From: Clostridia bacterium
GTDB lineage: Bacteria; Bacillota; Clostridia; Oscillospirales; Acutalibacteraceae
Reading direction: 5' to 3'
Length of the DNA: 7,445 nucleotides
NCBI GenBank assembly: GCA_900771185.1
Contig: CAAGND010000098.1
Location: forward strand, 1-7,445
The notes beneath the pieces were generated by a model. The model saw only the letters and a program-made list of their open reading frames with translations, was not told the DNA's origin and did no database searches. The translations under genes were made by a program, and so were the position numbers. Below are positions 6,355 through 7,445 of the stretch, piece after piece; positions within the stretch are counted from its first letter, which is position 1; each line of letters opens with the position of its first letter.

Positions 6355-6450
6355 TAAAAATACCCGCAGAAGGAAACACGGCAGTTTGTTCAAGGATGGG
6401 GAAAAGATGGAAAAGAGGAGGCTGCCTATCATCTTCTGCGAGTATATAGC
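6355..6450 (-). ncRNA. Candidate small RNA with pyrimidine-rich loop and its own terminator
   Basis: Read leftward, ATACTCGCAGAAG (6445-6433) pairs with CTTCTGCGGGTAT (6372-6360) over 13 bp with one G-U pair, followed by a T-run (about 6360-6356). Inside, GGCAG (6426-6422) pairs with CTGCC (6384-6380). The large apical loop is C/U-rich and begins CCTCCTCTTTTCC, followed by TTTTCCCC; CCUCCU is complementary to Shine-Dalgarno sequences. A TATAAT box at 6459-6454 would start transcription at about 6450-6447, right at the outer stem. The structure has no U-tract in the plus direction. I recognise no known RNA family. The RNA is inferred from promoter, stem and tail alone. Confidence 0.5.
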
Positions 6451-6453
6451 TAA

Positions 6454-6483
6454 ATTATATATCCTGTCTGCATACTTTGAAAA
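6454..6483 (-). promoter_or_regulatory. Candidate promoter of the small RNA
   Basis: The -10 box TATAAT (complement of 6454-6459) is perfect. The -35 box TTTTCA (complement of 6478-6483) matches consensus at four of six positions with an 18-nt spacer. It lies immediately before the candidate RNA at 6450-6355. The AT-rich surroundings lower confidence. Confidence 0.45.
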
Positions 6484-6529
6484 CGGTCAGAAAATATTTA
6501 CTGTGCAAAAAAGTAACATTTTTTCCGAA

Positions 6530-6566
6530 ATGTCGCACAAAACCCTATAATTTCTGTCTGCGACAT
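6530..6566. repeat. 8-bp inverted repeat with 21-nt spacer
   Basis: ATGTCGCA (6530-6537) and TGCGACAT (6559-6566) are exact inverted repeats. The spacer includes a plus-strand TATAAT (6546-6551) with only a weak TTCCGA at -35. There is no U-tract on either side, so it is not a terminator. It could be an operator or chance. Confidence 0.35.
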
Positions 6567-6594
6567 AAGATCATATTGAATCGGCGCAGAGGAT

Positions 6595-6642
6595 AAAACC
6601 CGCCCGTCTGACAAACCGGTGACACAGTGCCTGTCAGACGGG
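6595..6642 (-). terminator. Intrinsic terminator after the right-hand minus-strand gene
   Basis: Read leftward, CCCGTCTGACA (6642-6632) pairs with TGTCAGACGGG (6613-6603) over 11 bp with an 18-nt loop. It is followed by CGGG and TTTT (complement of 6595-6598). It lies about 65 nt past the stop at 6708. The U-run is short and set back 4 nt from the stem. Confidence 0.7.
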
Positions 6643-6648
6643 GCAGTG

Positions 6649-6708
6649 CTAAATTATTGAGTAAAGCATTTTTATTCCGCCATCGGCAGCTTTCCGCTTT
6701 TCAGACAT
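6649..6708 (-). CDS. Possible 19-residue small ORF overlapping the upstream stop codon
   Basis: The stop TGA (6710-6708) of the larger gene overlaps an ATG (6708-6706) as TGATG. The frame reads MSEKRKAADGGIKMLYSII and stops with TAG at 6651-6649, just before the terminator. AAGGA lies only about 3 nt before the ATG, closer than usual. The stop-start overlap and position inside the transcript allow coupled translation, but a frame this short can arise by chance. Confidence 0.2.
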   Translation of the reverse strand: MSEKRKAADGGIKMLYSII

Positions 6709-7445
6709 CAATCCTTGCTGAAAATTTTCTTGTACCAAGGAAGTTTCTCCGTGGTCTGCGCGGTGCTCTCCTCCTGCTGAACCTTTTGCTCTATCGGGGG
6801 CGTCTGATAAACAAACATGACATTTGAAGTCATCCCCGGCGCCTTTTCGGTGTATATGTCATATTCTGAGCCGTATTCAAGCATTGCGCTGAGCTTTGAA
6901 ATAAGTGCATCGGCGTCCTCGGCAAGTATACCGTACTCCTTGAGCTTTCCGGCATAGTTGCCGCTCTGGAGTGTCTGAAGCAGGGATTCGAGCTTGTCGA
7001 TATTGTCATCGCTCATAAGCTCAGTCAGGGCATCTATCAGCTCACGGTTCTCCTCAATGGTGCCCTGTATTTTTGATAGCTGCTCAACCGTTTGGGGCAA
7101 ATTCTCTATCGCCTTTGCCACTTCGGGGTCGGACATATCCTTGGACAGCTCCTCAAGCAGCGGCATAACCTCATTCATGTTCTCCGCAAGCTGCGGCAGA
7201 TCCTTGAAAAAGCTCTGTATCAGAGGATTGTTTATCAGCTCGACAACCGCTTTTATTTCATCGGGATTAATGCTTTCAAAGAGCTTCTTGAACTTGTCAA
7301 GATTTTCCTGCGTCATATATTTGGGTAGAACCTCAAAGAGAACCTTGTTGTTTTCATAAAGCGTCACAGCATCATCTATCATGCTTGTCAGTTCACTGAT
7401 TTTGTCTGAATCCGTCAAAAGTGTGCTGATAACTTTGTCCGGATC
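6708..7445 (-). CDS. C-terminal part of a long helical protein, possibly an MMPL/RND-type transporter; 5'-truncated by window
   Basis: The frame is open to the right edge (DPDKVISTLLTDSDKI at the border) and no credible start is present; the TTG at 7418 has no ribosome binding site, so the gene begins outside. About 245 codons are visible. Most is acidic, heptad-like helix with recurring units such as PLIQSFFKDLPQLAENMNEV, PEVAKAIENLPQTVEQLSKI and DNIDKLESLLQTLQSGNYAG. It is followed by YDIYTEKAPGMTSNVMFVYQ and a charged, low-complexity tail ending LPWYKKIFSKD. Long helical regions followed by a 'GM..S..F' strand and a basic-aromatic tail are reminiscent of extracytoplasmic parts of Clostridial MMPL-family transporters. 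No membrane segment lies in the visible portion, so this is a tentative association. A surface-anchored or division-related coiled-coil protein is an alternative. Confidence 0.65.
   Translation of the reverse strand, partial: DPDKVISTLLTDSDKISELTSMIDDAVTLYENNKVLFEVLPKYMTQENLDKFKKLFESINPDEIKAVVELINNPLIQSFFKDLPQLAENMNEVMPLLEELSKDMSDPEVAKAIENLPQTVEQLSKIQGTIEENRELIDALTELMSDDNIDKLESLLQTLQSGNYAGKLKEYGILAEDADALISKLSAMLEYGSEYDIYTEKAPGMTSNVMFVYQTPPIEQKVQQEESTAQTTEKLPWYKKIFSKD

Larger units (their letters stand above)
6175..6707. other. AT-rich gene-poor stretch with regulatory and RNA signals
   Basis: This 533-bp gap holds, from right to left on the minus strand, a possible 19-residue ORF, the terminator of the right-hand gene, an inverted repeat, the candidate small RNA with its promoter, and the promoter and leader hairpin of the DUF4304-like gene. 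Longer frames here (6311-6550 plus, 6199-6432 minus) lack ribosome binding sites and overlap these signals, so I do not call them genes. Confidence 0.6.

Noticed and set aside
6199..6432. 77-codon hydrophobic minus-strand frame
   Set aside because: Its ATG lies inside the candidate RNA, without a properly spaced ribosome binding site, and the frame runs through a consensus promoter and a U-tailed hairpin. Hydrophobicity reflects the pyrimidine-rich strand.
6507..6524. A6/T6 hairpin around GTAACA
   Set aside because: Only A-T pairs and no G-C clamp; too weak to be a terminator.
6311..6550. 79-codon plus-strand open frame
   Set aside because: There is no ribosome binding site, the composition is AT-rich and unlike protein, and it runs antisense through the candidate small RNA and into the dyad.
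6523..6551. Plus-strand promoter TTCCGA-17-TATAAT
   Set aside because: The -35 box matches poorly and no gene or terminator follows on the plus strand; a transcript would run antisense into the right-hand gene.
1..7445. CRISPR array, insertion sequence, tRNA or rRNA genes
   Set aside because: No regularly spaced repeats, transposase motifs, terminal inverted repeats, or tRNA cloverleaf were found on reading both strands by eye.

Overview
The window looks like a chromosomal segment of a low-to-mid-GC Firmicute, probably an anaerobic Clostridia/Oscillospirales-type bacterium. The basis is strong AGGAGG-type ribosome binding sites, consensus sigma-A promoters, a yybP-ykoY manganese riboswitch in front of mntP, and intrinsic terminators closing most units. 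This placement is an inference; no rRNA or other phylogenetic marker is present.

Layout, left to right. (1) 2-1258 (+): the C-terminal part of an alpha/beta-hydrolase (lipase/esterase-like) gene whose start and nucleophile elbow lie outside the window, closed by a strong hairpin terminator. (2) 1259-1611: a gene-poor stretch with two terminators and, on the minus strand, two very short coding-like frames that may be a decayed gene. (3) 1612-2196 (-): mntP, a manganese exporter, with its own terminator and a complete control region upstream: a consensus promoter plus a yybP-ykoY riboswitch whose P1 stem shares bases with an intrinsic terminator. (4) A divergent promoter placed back to back with that of mntP drives 2472-5645 (+), a tightly overlapping three-gene operon: murL, murD2 and a small helical protein of unknown function. 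(5) 5695-6174 (-): a small DUF4304-like gene, convergent with the operon and sharing a hairpin terminator with it. (6) 6175-6707: an AT-rich, gene-poor stretch holding the DUF4304-like promoter, a leader hairpin with a U7 tract, a candidate small RNA of about 90 nt on the minus strand, a dyad and another terminator. (7) 6708-7445 (-): the C-terminal part of a long helical protein, possibly an MMPL/RND-type transporter, running off the right edge.

The central biology is murL-murD2. Canonical bacteria make D-glutamate with a racemase (MurI) and add it to UDP-MurNAc-L-Ala with MurD. In the alternative route first described in Xanthomonas, MurD2 adds L-glutamate and MurL then epimerises the terminal L-Glu to D-Glu on the nucleotide precursor, using ATP and releasing AMP and PPi. 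Both enzymes are encoded here in one overlapping operon in a Firmicute-like background, followed by a translationally coupled third gene I cannot name. The most interesting item outside known families is the candidate small RNA at about 6355-6450, which has a 13-bp closing stem, an inner 5-bp stem, a U-tract and a pyrimidine loop containing CCUCCU.
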